64,000 bases of DNA, taken from JAEYZM01 sp943372195 (GTDB lineage: Bacteria > Bacteroidota > Bacteroidia > Sphingobacteriales > Sphingobacteriaceae). Position 1 is the stretch's first letter; every line of letters starts with the position of its first letter. A program made the position numbers and the translations under genes. Below are positions 53,563 to 61,977 of the stretch, piece after piece. The stretch spans positions 1-64,000 of the forward strand of contig CALRXS010000004.1 of NCBI GenBank assembly GCA_943372195.1, written 5' to 3'. The notes below the pieces were generated by a model that ran no database searches, had not been told where the DNA came from, and saw only the letters and a list, made by a program, of their open reading frames with translations.

Positions 53563-53819
53563 TGTCAAACCAGAAACACCAGCCACTAGATGTTAACGTA
53601 TGTAGAATAGTAAAGTCTCTGACATTCCACTTGGTAGGACATACATTGCTACTAATGTAATTATATCAATGAAGTACCAATTGAAACAGAGATTAAAATG
53701 TTAGGTCCTAAGGAGATGAGAAGTACTCAGCATTATGCTAGATTGTTGATGAGAAGGTAGGAAATGATATGAAGAAGTTAGGATCAATGCTAAATGTTAA
53801 TATTGAAATTAGTTATTAA
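53563..53819 (+). pseudogene. Remnant of a second tyrosine integrase (C-terminal quarter)
   Basis: The DNA aligns with 50538-50790 of the intact integrase at nucleotide level, for example GTATGTAGAATAGTAAAGTC matching GTGTGTAGAATAGAAAAGTG, and GTACCAATTGAAAC plus AGAAGTACTCA.CA.TATGC are shared. The frame is broken by stops and frameshifts, and the catalytic ARH is now VGH. Only the part from the ISNQK motif onward remains. An earlier integrase gene stood here and decayed. Confidence 0.85.
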
Positions 53820-53970
53820 ATCTTCTTTCAAGTATGTGTTTAAAGCAAAAAAATAACCCCAAGCTTTCAACTCTAGAGATAATAATTTTTAATCTTTCTG
53901 ACTTTTGTGGTATTGAATTTAATCTTTCAAACCTTTTTCTATAAATCTTTGCTTTTGTTAAATTATTCAT
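53809..53970 (-). CDS. Possible 53-residue basic helical protein
   Basis: ATG-to-TAA frame encoding MNNLTKAKIYRKRFERLNSI, then PQKSERLKIIISRVESLGLF and FCFKHILERRFNN. Composition (Lys, Arg, Glu) and amphipathic pattern are protein-like rather than random, and such tiny basic proteins are common in mobile elements. The end overlaps the integrase remnant's last bases. No ribosome site or family recognised. Confidence 0.35.
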   Translation of the reverse strand: MNNLTKAKIYRKRFERLNSIPQKSERLKIIISRVESLGLFFCFKHILERRFNN

Positions 53971-54031
53971 TTTTTTTATGCATAAAATTATAGTAAAAAA
54001 AATAAAATTTACACATTCAATTTAATAATTA

Positions 54032-54082
54032 TTACCTAAAAAGCAATAATTCAATTAAATTGAATTATTGCTTTTTAGGTAA
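54032..54082. terminator. 51-base perfect palindrome overlapping a gene end
   Basis: 25-bp arms (54032-54056 and 54058-54082) with a one-base centre at 54057. It includes the last six codons and stop of the small lipoprotein gene and its mirror image beyond. Likely a terminator, with an A/T-rich flank on both sides. Confidence 0.75.
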
Positions 54083-54550
54083 CTGCAAATCTGTGAAAAT
54101 ACCATTACGAAGATGAATTGTATCTTGAGAATTTAATTTCAATAATTTTAAAGTGAAGGTTCCTGAAAGTTTTTTATTTATGAAATCAACTTTTGTTAGT
54201 TTAGCAACGCCTGCTTTACCATAGTATACAACTCCTTGCTTGGATGTATATCGGCAACTACTTGCGATACTATAAGCTATATTAAATGTGCCAGTGTCTC
54301 TTGATGGTATACTGATTTTTAAAGTATTACTACCTAAATCCATACCTTCTATAACAATAAATTTAGTGCCACTATTTATTCCTGTATCTATAGTCGTTTT
54401 TTCCATGTTTATTGTAAAATTTCTATTGATAGAATCGATTTCAGCAGTTAAGCTACCATAATTGATTACAGGTATTATTTTATGATCATCTTTTTTACAA
54501 GAATCAAATAGTATCATAATAATAATTGTTGTAATTAATTTATTTTTCAT
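54065..54550 (-). CDS. Small lipoprotein, DUF6252-like
   Basis: 161 residues: signal IIMILFDSCKK with the lipobox LFDSC. The mature part is a beta-rich domain (GSLTAEIDSINRNFTINMEK, KFIVIEGMDLGSNTLKISIP, KLSGTFTLKLLK) that resembles the DUF6252-type Bacteroidota lipoproteins. The similar protein encoded 200 bases away shares length and layout, so they are probably distant paralogues. A 51-base palindrome ends the gene. Confidence 0.65.
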   Translation of the reverse strand: MKNKLITTIIIMILFDSCKKDDHKIIPVINYGSLTAEIDSINRNFTINMEKTTIDTGINSGTKFIVIEGMDLGSNTLKISIPSRDTGTFNIAYSIASSCRYTSKQGVVYYGKAGVAKLTKVDFINKKLSGTFTLKLLKLNSQDTIHLRNGIFTDLQLPKKQ

Positions 54551-54713
54551 TCGAAAGCATTGAATTTTATTTTTTCTATTAAATCATTATTAATATAAAT
54601 AGTATCATAAGGATGTAAGTACCCCTTTTATCCACAGCACTAAATTAAGGTTTTCATTTTTAATGATAATGAAATTAAATACTGTTGTCAATATACATAA
54701 ACGTATTCTGGAG

Positions 54714-54770
54714 TATTATTCAATAAAAAATCCGACAAATATTATTTATCGGATTTTTTATTGAATAATA
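54714..54770. terminator. Long hairpin ending the 157-residue lipoprotein gene
   Basis: Arms of about 22 bases (TATTATTCAATAAAAAATCC... and complement) around a TATT-rich loop, with A and T runs, so it is able to end transcription from either side. Confidence 0.75.
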
Positions 54771-54777
54771 AAATTTA

Positions 54778-55251
54778 TTAAAATGGCAATAATTCAATGT
54801 AGTTAAATTTGCCATCTGTGATTGTTATTTGGGCATTATCTGTTGATTTCTTTAAAACACCTGAAAATGTACCAGAAATTATTTTATCTGTTTTATTGTA
54901 TTCGGTTACAATAATATTGCCAGAAATAGCATTATATTGTACACCAGAGACATCGACATAAATTATGCCATTATTCGTATTAGTCGTATTAATTGTATAT
55001 GTTCCAGTTGCTTCTCCACCTATATTTAATCTAATAAGCTCATTATCATTTTGTGAAATTACTCTAGTAGAATTGTTTGTGAAATCAGCAAATCTGGAAT
55101 CATCGATGTAATCGATGTTATTTATTTTACATCTAAAGTATTCTGAAGTATCTTTAGGTGTAGGGGTTTGTGAGTTGTTATTTTCGTCTTTTTTACAAGA
55201 AAACAAAGACGTTATTACCAATAATACAAATACTAAATTTTTGATGTTCAT
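54778..55251 (-). CDS. Small lipoprotein, DUF6252-like
   Basis: 157 residues, lipobox LFSC followed by KKDENNN, then a beta-rich domain (YFRCKINNIDYIDDSRFADF, ISGTFSGVLKKSTDNAQITI). It resembles the neighbouring 161-residue lipoprotein in layout (ISGTF/LSGTF strands and a terminal ITDGKF or LRNGIF), suggesting duplication. It is encoded 17 bases after the 208-residue lipoprotein and probably co-transcribed with the lipase-like gene. Confidence 0.68.
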   Translation of the reverse strand: MNIKNLVFVLLVITSLFSCKKDENNNSQTPTPKDTSEYFRCKINNIDYIDDSRFADFTNNSTRVISQNDNELIRLNIGGEATGTYTINTTNTNNGIIYVDVSGVQYNAISGNIIVTEYNKTDKIISGTFSGVLKKSTDNAQITITDGKFNYIELLPF

Positions 55252-55267
55252 ATAATTTTGTGTTAGT

Positions 55268-55894
55268 TTATAAATTTAATTTTAAGAATAATTCATCAAC
55301 GATAGGCTCACCAGTCGGGATGAAATTTATAACAGATTGCTCTTGATTGAAATATTTTCTATTAATTCCGTAAACAATTATGCCGAATTGATTAAAATTC
55401 AAACATTTAAATGTATTAATATAACCTTCATTTTTAGGACCTATTACTATATATGTTGAGTCCCAATTTCTAAAGTAAAGTGTATCATTATTGCCTAATG
55501 ATTTGTCTATATGTAATTTGAATATTGCACTATCACTTAAATAAAATTTTTCAGTCCAGTTTGATCCAATTTCTAGAGAATGTAAATTTTTTGCAGCTAT
55601 TATATTTGTATCAATTAGAATTCTCATAAAATTTATTTTATAATTTTTGCTAAATTCATAAGATAAACTAAAATTGCCATTTTTGTCGGTTGTTGTCTCT
55701 CCTAATGTTACAATATTTTGATGATCTAATTCATTAAGAAATTTTAATTTTCTTAGTGAGAATTTATTATTCTTATTGGTCCCATCTATTAATTGACCCT
55801 GAATCGTATAAACTTCATCTTTCTCAGATTCAATACACGCAGTAAAGAAAATTGAAATTAGCATTATTAAATAGACTATTTTATTAATTCTCAT
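55268..55894 (-). CDS. Lipoprotein with carboxypeptidase-regulatory-like strand pattern
   Basis: 208 residues, lipobox FTAC at about residue 20. YTIQGQLIDGTNKNNKFSLR and NGNFSLSYEFSKNYKINFM resemble a CarboxypepD_reg-like beta fold often found at the surface of Bacteroidota. It follows the large T9SS protein by 20 bases and precedes the next lipoprotein by 17, so the four genes appear to form one transcript. Confidence 0.65.
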   Translation of the reverse strand: MRINKIVYLIMLISIFFTACIESEKDEVYTIQGQLIDGTNKNNKFSLRKLKFLNELDHQNIVTLGETTTDKNGNFSLSYEFSKNYKINFMRILIDTNIIAAKNLHSLEIGSNWTEKFYLSDSAIFKLHIDKSLGNNDTLYFRNWDSTYIVIGPKNEGYINTFKCLNFNQFGIIVYGINRKYFNQEQSVINFIPTGEPIVDELFLKLNL

Positions 55895-55913
55895 GTAAAA
55901 AAAAATTGATTTT

Positions 55914-58907
55914 TTAATTTTTCTTAATTATTTTTTTCGAAACACTATGTCCATTATCACCATTAACTATAATGGTATAAATTAAATCATGGTTTAATTC
56001 CGATACATTAATATAAACAGGTTCATTGTTTAAATTACAAATTGTTTTTGATAATACTTGTTGACCGATAGAGTTTATGATTTTTAAATTATAATTGACA
56101 TTTCTATCCAAATTTAATATAATAATTTCATTTTCAAAAGGATTAGGGTAAATGTCTAGATACTCAATTTCAGAAATTGAATTTCGTATAGAATCAACAA
56201 TATTTATAACTAACGGTCTTGAAAGTCGACATTCATCTATTGTTATTTGTTCTACAGTAAGTGGCCCATCAATTTGCTTGTTATCTCCATTTATATATTT
56301 ATTTTCATAGTAAACATAAACTGCTCCTGGTTCTCTAAACTTAAATGGTAAGTCTTTTGAATAAGTTCCGTTCAATTGAGGTGTGGGCAAAGGAGGTAAG
56401 GCTAAATGATATTTATAGTTTGGATTATTTACACCTAAATAAATATTTTTAAATTTAAAATCCGCTAATCTTGTACCTAAGTTTAAATTATTTAAATAAA
56501 TTGTTTCATCTCCAATTTCTCGAGTTAAGTAGCCGTGTCCATTATTTATATCAATTGTATAATTTGTAAAGAAACCATGAGACCAATTCATATTTCCCAG
56601 ATTATTATTTAAGTTAGAAGGGTAATTATTAGTAAAATTTTCAAATCCAGATATAACATGAAAAGGAGTGTAAGGGAATAAAGTATTTTGTACATCACCA
56701 GATAATAAATTGACATCATGTGGAAAATTTTGTGATTTTGAATAATCTAAATCTATAGCTGATTGAACAGGAATAAAGCTAAAATTAAAATATGGTAGAC
56801 TTAAGTTGATTTCTATTTCAGGTGTTATCACATAATGACTCGGCATCCAAGTTGAACTTGTAAGAACAAAATTCATATTGCCATTCTGTTTATCAATATT
56901 GAATTTGCCTGTGTAGAAAAATAAATCAATAACTTTAGGCTCTAATTTATTTGAGATCATATTATATGCTGAAAATAATCCTCCTGGTGTAGTTTCATAA
57001 TTTTCATTAACGTTTCTAGCAGCATTTAGAGGAGTTCCATTGATATAATTTATTGCACAATTATAAAATCCAATAACATTCAAACGAAGTAATTTTCTTA
57101 TACAACCTTTAATTTTAATCCCAGCAATTTTATCAGATGCTTCAAATATTATCTTGTTAGGATTATTTTTATCTACAGCGAATAAATTAAGATTATATTC
57201 AACATGATCTATTTTAATAAATCTAAATATTATAGTTTTGACTTTAAAATTTAAGTTAAATATTTTCTCGCCAGGTGATAGAATATTATTATTTGTTTTT
57301 AGTTGATGTTGTCCTGTTAATAACCCATCCGATAAAGCAAGTAATTTACAATATTCAGGAAATCCATTTGTATTATTATTCATATTTATTAGGTCATTCA
57401 TAAAACTAACTCTTTCTCCGTGTTGGCCGTAAGCATCGACGTGATAAGATAACAATTGTTGGACAGCTGTACTTTCCAATAATTTTGACATTTCTTCTAA
57501 ATCATCAAAAACGGGTAAAAAATATTTTGCTTTTTTTAATACTTTATATACAATACTATTTGTAACATTTTTATATAACATTTGATAGGCAATTGGGACA
57601 TAAGCACCTTGATGAGGGGAGTCATTAGTAATTAATAATCTAGTATTGTGCAGCTGTTCTGGTTTTGAGACATTTGGTTCATTTTGATATGCACTTGTCT
57701 CCATATATGTTAATGCATACCTTGCTATTATACCACCCATACTTTCACCTAAAACTACAAATTGTTCATTTGTATTCATTATACTTTTTAAATAGTCTAT
57801 TAATTCAATTACACCTCGAGCGTTATCACGCATATCAATTTTACTGTTATTGAAATTTACGAAATAAAAATCATAACCAGTACCTCCTAATTCGTTTAAC
57901 CGTTTACTTGTAGATTCAACATATTCATCATACATTTTTGAAATATATCTACTATTATTAAGATCAATACCTTCAATGATAATAAACGGCTTGTTAGGTA
58001 TATAAACACCATTAACTTCTTCTCCGCAACCTTTATATAAACCAACAGTTATATTTGAAAATTCATACGTCAAATCGGGGTCTACTGGTATTTTATTATT
58101 GATTATATATATCGCCGTTTTTGAGAGTTTTGATGGTGTTAGGTTACATAGTGGGTACGGGTCACAATAAAAAATTCCAGTAGAAATATGATACAATCCT
58201 GTATCTGGGTAAGTCACTACATAAACATTTCGAGTCTTAGGATTGAATTCTCTCCAACCCACTCCGTCTCCAAAATCCACTTTCCATCTTGCATATGTAG
58301 GATCTAAATCACTTTGTGAGTAGTTGGCAAGTAAGTTGTTTCTTGCAAAAATGTAATTTGTATCTAATACATACACAACTTTTCTAAAATAGGAGGTTGG
58401 TGTATTTAAAGTTGATAAAAATAAACTTCTTGAATAAAAAGGTTCGTCTATCCTATCTATAACATCATAGACAGTATCTTCAGTTGTATGATAGTATTCG
58501 CCTTCAATTGTAAATGCACTATCTTTAAAAATTGCAAAATCAGCATCTAAGATTGACATAAATACTGTGTCATTAGTTGAAACTTTTTTTAATTGAGATA
58601 TTATAGAGTCAGCAGGTTTCAGAATAGTCGTATCATAAGCAGAAGATCTCATTTCTTCATACATAGTGAAATACATACTTGATGGCATTAGTGTTGAATC
58701 ATTGTAAACAGTATAATAATTAAAATCTATTATGTGACTTGACATCTCATATAAAAATGGAGTTTGATATGGAGCTTTTTTTAAATTTATCAACATATCT
58801 CTCAATTGTTTATTTAAACTTTCAATAGTTGTTTGTCCGAAAACATTAGAACAAATGCATAATATTAAAATGAGTAAACCACAAAATTTAGTTTGAAATT
58901 TTTTCAT
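55914..58907 (-). CDS. Large secreted alpha/beta-hydrolase (lipase/esterase-like) with T9SS sorting tail
   Basis: 997 residues with a signal peptide ending FGQ (about 25). A PKD-like turn WKVDFGDGVGW lies near 208-218. The hydrolase region has IIEGIDLNNSR near 311, the nucleophile elbow GESMGG with Ser389, and NDSPHQGAYVPIAY near 430, as in lipases and PGAP1-like esterases. The final 85 residues are a type A sorting domain (LDIYPNPFENEIII...SKKIIKKN). It would be exported by T9SS, and could cleave lipids or esters outside the cell. The gene heads a transcript with three lipoproteins. The low GC content and position in the island point to recent acquisition. Confidence 0.8.
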   Translation of the reverse strand: MKKFQTKFCGLLILILCICSNVFGQTTIESLNKQLRDMLINLKKAPYQTPFLYEMSSHIIDFNYYTVYNDSTLMPSSMYFTMYEEMRSSAYDTTILKPADSIISQLKKVSTNDTVFMSILDADFAIFKDSAFTIEGEYYHTTEDTVYDVIDRIDEPFYSRSLFLSTLNTPTSYFRKVVYVLDTNYIFARNNLLANYSQSDLDPTYARWKVDFGDGVGWREFNPKTRNVYVVTYPDTGLYHISTGIFYCDPYPLCNLTPSKLSKTAIYIINNKIPVDPDLTYEFSNITVGLYKGCGEEVNGVYIPNKPFIIIEGIDLNNSRYISKMYDEYVESTSKRLNELGGTGYDFYFVNFNNSKIDMRDNARGVIELIDYLKSIMNTNEQFVVLGESMGGIIARYALTYMETSAYQNEPNVSKPEQLHNTRLLITNDSPHQGAYVPIAYQMLYKNVTNSIVYKVLKKAKYFLPVFDDLEEMSKLLESTAVQQLLSYHVDAYGQHGERVSFMNDLINMNNNTNGFPEYCKLLALSDGLLTGQHQLKTNNNILSPGEKIFNLNFKVKTIIFRFIKIDHVEYNLNLFAVDKNNPNKIIFEASDKIAGIKIKGCIRKLLRLNVIGFYNCAINYINGTPLNAARNVNENYETTPGGLFSAYNMISNKLEPKVIDLFFYTGKFNIDKQNGNMNFVLTSSTWMPSHYVITPEIEINLSLPYFNFSFIPVQSAIDLDYSKSQNFPHDVNLLSGDVQNTLFPYTPFHVISGFENFTNNYPSNLNNNLGNMNWSHGFFTNYTIDINNGHGYLTREIGDETIYLNNLNLGTRLADFKFKNIYLGVNNPNYKYHLALPPLPTPQLNGTYSKDLPFKFREPGAVYVYYENKYINGDNKQIDGPLTVEQITIDECRLSRPLVINIVDSIRNSISEIEYLDIYPNPFENEIIILNLDRNVNYNLKIINSIGQQVLSKTICNLNNEPVYINVSELNHDLIYTIIVNGDNGHSVSKKIIKKN

Positions 58908-58954
58908 ATTATTATTTTAGTTTATTTTTCAATTATTTAGAATTATGTAAATAT

Positions 58955-59165
58955 TGATTGTTAGATTCTTATAATCAATACATAATGTGCTGTATATATG
59001 AAATATTTTTTTCCTCGTTTCAATGAAGTATTTGTTGATATAATATTGTAAATCAATGATTTGAAAATTTTTGTCCTGTTGGATATGAAATTTTATTTAC
59101 ACTGAAAAGTAGTCGAGAAACACACTATAAGTGAATGATGTTTATAAAAATAATTCTGAACATTG
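58955..59165 (+). repeat. Leader-repeat copy C
   Basis: Imperfect copy of the 53130-53345 sequence, placed between the divergent starts of the 997-residue gene and the DUF4248 gene. The core ACTGAAAAGTAGTCGAGAAA is close to AGGATTATACC-free copy B ACTAAAAAGTTGCCGAAAAA; the palindromic part CACACTATAAGTG follows. Confidence 0.5.
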
Positions 59166-59188
59166 ATAAATCAATTACATGAAAAATT

Positions 59189-59407
59189 ATGGATGAATTT
59201 AAATCAAGGAGTTACGGTGTTGCAGAGTTAGCTTGCATATATCTACCTACGTTAAATAAAAGAAGTGCAAGTAATCAATTTAGAATTTGGATTAATAAAA
59301 ATGAGAATCTAAAAAACTCATTAATTCAGGCTGGATTATTAAATAGACAGAAAATATTCACACCTAAACAAGTTCAAATTATTGTCGAGCATTTAGGCGA
59401 ACCATAA
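59189..59407 (+). CDS. DUF4248 family small protein
   Basis: 72 residues: FKSRSYGVAELACIYLPTLN at the start, and FTPKQVQIIVEHLGEP at the end, the two signature parts of DUF4248, a Bacteroidota family of small winged-helix-like proteins often found near mobile elements and nucleoid proteins. Likely DNA-binding, perhaps a regulator or excision factor of the island. It occupies the place an integrase occupies in the related leader arrangement. Confidence 0.78.
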   Translation: MDEFKSRSYGVAELACIYLPTLNKRSASNQFRIWINKNENLKNSLIQAGLLNRQKIFTPKQVQIIVEHLGEP

Positions 59408-59496
59408 TCACAACCATTGGAATTCAATAAAACTAATTAAGCAGCTTCAAACACAATTTAGCATTTATACAAAAATCTAGTTTGCATACTTGCTTT

Positions 59497-59739
59497 ATGC
59501 AATCAGAAATGCCTTCAACTTTTCAAAATTCTCTCATCGCTTCTGTATCAGGTGTAATTGGCGGAGTTGGTAAGGCAATTGACACTAGACCTTTTGAAAG
59601 TTTCTATTCTCCTATGGAGATCATACAAATTTGCTTTTATGCAGCTCTCTCTGCTGCCGTAGGATATACTGTAAAAAGAACACTTGATTTCTTATTTGAT
59701 AAAATTTCTAATCGCTTTAATCAAAAAGACGATGAATAA
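59497..59739 (+). CDS. Small membrane protein of the structural-like block
   Basis: About 80 residues. MQSEMPSTFQNSLIASVSGV, a Gly-rich stretch, then one membrane helix (PMEIIQICFYAALSAAVGYT) and a charged tail ending KDDE. The ATG at 59497 is preferred over TTG at 59482. Its end overlaps the next gene (ATGAATAA). No recognised family; small single-helix proteins are common in membrane-containing tailless phages. Confidence 0.6.
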   Translation: MQSEMPSTFQNSLIASVSGVIGGVGKAIDTRPFESFYSPMEIIQICFYAALSAAVGYTVKRTLDFLFDKISNRFNQKDDE

Positions 59740-60232
59740 AGCTGTTGGAATTGGTATCGCAGGTGTTGCCATTTTCGGCATATTCAAACTTATAAAAATG
59801 AATCAGATTTCTGAATTCGTTTCAACTAGACTCGTAAACCCTAGAGTTCACAAAGTTGATTTAACTGGAATCACTATTCGTACTGAAGTTTCGATTTCAA
59901 ATCCGACGAGGAATACAATGAGTATTACTCAGCCAGTAGTTACTATTTATTCAAACGATAAACAAATAGCTCAAACTACTCCACAAAATATTCAAACGCA
60001 AATTGCTCCCTTATCACCAACGAACTTAAGCACCGTTGAATTAAAACTTGGATGGATGAGTCTAGGTTCATTAGCATCTGGATTATTGGTAAGACTACCA
60101 GCAATTATTAAGGCTTATAAAACAAGTGGCGCAAAAGGTCTAGCTCAAGAATTAAAGTTTCCATTATCTGCAAGGTTCTCAACTTATGCTGATGGAGTAC
60201 TATATGTTTCACCAATTGAAAAAATTATCTAA
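59732..60232 (+). CDS. LEA14-like domain membrane protein
   Basis: About 166 residues. An N-terminal helix (AVGIGIAGVAIFGIFKLIKM) is followed by an LEA type 2-like beta domain (VDLTGITIRTEVSISNPTRN, MSITQPVVTIYSNDKQIAQT, IAPLSPTNLSTVELKL) and a C-terminal amphipathic part. The longer frame from 59684 lies within the upstream gene and is not used. The LEA14 fold binds lipid or acts as an adhesive module; its occurrence here in a compact operon with TM proteins is unusual. The next gene starts one base before its stop ends (TAATG). Confidence 0.6.
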   Translation: MNKAVGIGIAGVAIFGIFKLIKMNQISEFVSTRLVNPRVHKVDLTGITIRTEVSISNPTRNTMSITQPVVTIYSNDKQIAQTTPQNIQTQIAPLSPTNLSTVELKLGWMSLGSLASGLLVRLPAIIKAYKTSGAKGLAQELKFPLSARFSTYADGVLYVSPIEKII

Positions 60233-61962
60233 TGAAGTCCACAAACTACACACCTACGAATATTACCAGTGGATATAGAACTATTCAAAACGGTTCGAAA
60301 TTCAATCACTTATTTCCAAAAGTAAATTTCGTGGATGAAGTGCTCATTGATGATGGTGAGGTAGAAGATACAGTAGAGCTGATGATGAAAGTTGTCGGTA
60401 CTTATTTGAGCGACACAAAAGAGCTTAGCAAAATTCTAAAACAAAAAACAGAGGCTAAAACATGTGAAGCGATTTGGAATTTTATTTACTCTTTCATCCA
60501 GTATAAACTTGATAAAAAAGGATTAGAACAATTACGCAGACCTGCTCGTGCTTGGGCAGAAAGAGAGACTGGAGTAGATTGTGACTGCATGAGTATTTTT
60601 ACTTCAAGCGTTCTATCTAACTTAAACATCCCTCATAGTTTTAGAATTACTCGCTACTCCGAAATGCACTGGCAACATGTGTATGTAGTGGCTCACCTAT
60701 TAACTGGCGATTACATTATTGATGGAGTAATATCCGCACCGAATTACGAAAAACCTTACACCGAAAAAATAGATTTTCTAATGAATTTAAATGGAATTAA
60801 AGTAGCTGTCTTACATGGCACCGAACAAAACGATCATTATAATGCAATCTTTGCTCCAGAACTTTCAGGGCTAGGTAATAGTTCAAATACAGAGATTGAT
60901 AATTTATACCAGCATTTAATTACTACTCGAAATGCAATCGCTCAGAACCCTAACATTATATCAACCGTTGATGATCCGAACGCATTCCTAAAAATGCTAG
61001 ACTATGCAATCCAGTATTGGTATACTGATAAACGAGATGAATCACTTGCTGTGCTTGCAAAAAATGAAGAGGCATTAAACCTTAGAAACGGTTATTCAAT
61101 AAATGGTTTCGATGAAGACGAAATAGAAGGATTAGGAGAGCTCGGAAGTTTAAAATCATTCTTCACCAAAGTAAAAAAGACCGTTCAAAAAGTAGGTGAT
61201 AAAATAGGACAAGGCGCTAAGGCTTTGGTCAAAGGTGTTATAAGATTTAATCCAGTTTCTATTGCAGCACGGAATGGTTTCTTACTTGCGCTGAAATTAG
61301 ATGTACAAAAAATGGCCTCAAAATTAAAGTGGGGGTATGCAACGAAAGAACAAGCTGCTAAGAAAGGAATTTCAGAATCACAATGGAATAAGTCGAAGGA
61401 TGCTTTAGCAAAAGTAGAGAGATTGTTTGCTGATAAATTGCAAGGTAAACGAGAAGCTCTAAAAAACGCTATGCTTAAAGGTAGAGCTGGTAATTTAAAC
61501 GGGGTGGTAGAAGAGATGGATTTTGCAGGACTTGGTGAACCTGTTACGATGGCAGCTGCTATTGCGTCTGCTACACCAATCATAGTTGCTACAGTTGACA
61601 TCTTAAAAAAATCTGGATTAGTTGGTGCAAATGAGAACATCGATCCAAATGCAATTGCTTCGGAGATATCAAAAAATCCTGAAATACTTAACACCATATC
61701 TGACGATCAAAATTCTATTACAACGGATAATTCTAAAGATGTATCAACACTAGATAAACTATTAACCCTTGCTAAGAATAATCCAATACCAACTGCTATT
61801 GGTATAGGTGTGGTAGGATTTGGTGCTTACAAATTATTCTCGAAAGATAAACCTAAAAGCAATGGCACTTTATCAGGATTGAAATACAAACCAAAGAAGA
61901 AATCTTCACATAAAAATACTGCATCTAATAAGCAAAAAATAAAATCAATATCTCTTACATAA
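60232..61962 (+). CDS. Transglutaminase-like cysteine protease fusion with C-terminal membrane helix
   Basis: 576 residues. Residues about 65-190 form a transglutaminase-like core: TGVDCDCMSIFTSSVLSNLN with Cys119 (Cys117 also possible), His149 in MHWQHVYVV and Asp164 in YIIDGVI, the Cys-His-Asp order of the superfamily. The middle holds FNPVSIAARNGFLLALKLDV and KWGYATKEQA, which I do not recognise. A Gly-rich or hydrophobic part follows, then a helix (NPIPTAIGIGVVGFGAYKLF), and the tail is very basic (KYKPKKKSSHKN...). It could process structural proteins or cross-link them. Overlaps the previous gene by one base. Confidence 0.65.
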   Translation: MKSTNYTPTNITSGYRTIQNGSKFNHLFPKVNFVDEVLIDDGEVEDTVELMMKVVGTYLSDTKELSKILKQKTEAKTCEAIWNFIYSFIQYKLDKKGLEQLRRPARAWAERETGVDCDCMSIFTSSVLSNLNIPHSFRITRYSEMHWQHVYVVAHLLTGDYIIDGVISAPNYEKPYTEKIDFLMNLNGIKVAVLHGTEQNDHYNAIFAPELSGLGNSSNTEIDNLYQHLITTRNAIAQNPNIISTVDDPNAFLKMLDYAIQYWYTDKRDESLAVLAKNEEALNLRNGYSINGFDEDEIEGLGELGSLKSFFTKVKKTVQKVGDKIGQGAKALVKGVIRFNPVSIAARNGFLLALKLDVQKMASKLKWGYATKEQAAKKGISESQWNKSKDALAKVERLFADKLQGKREALKNAMLKGRAGNLNGVVEEMDFAGLGEPVTMAAAIASATPIIVATVDILKKSGLVGANENIDPNAIASEISKNPEILNTISDDQNSITTDNSKDVSTLDKLLTLAKNNPIPTAIGIGVVGFGAYKLFSKDKPKSNGTLSGLKYKPKKKSSHKNTASNKQKIKSISLT

Positions 61963-61977
61963 ACAATTAAAATAAAC

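Noticed and set aside
53442..53660. 72-residue plus-strand frame as a gene
   Set aside because: Its last third is the integrase remnant read in frame; the first part has no supporting signal.
61185..61697. 170-residue minus-strand frame opposite the protease fusion gene
   Set aside because: Antisense shadow of a gene with clear motifs on the other strand.
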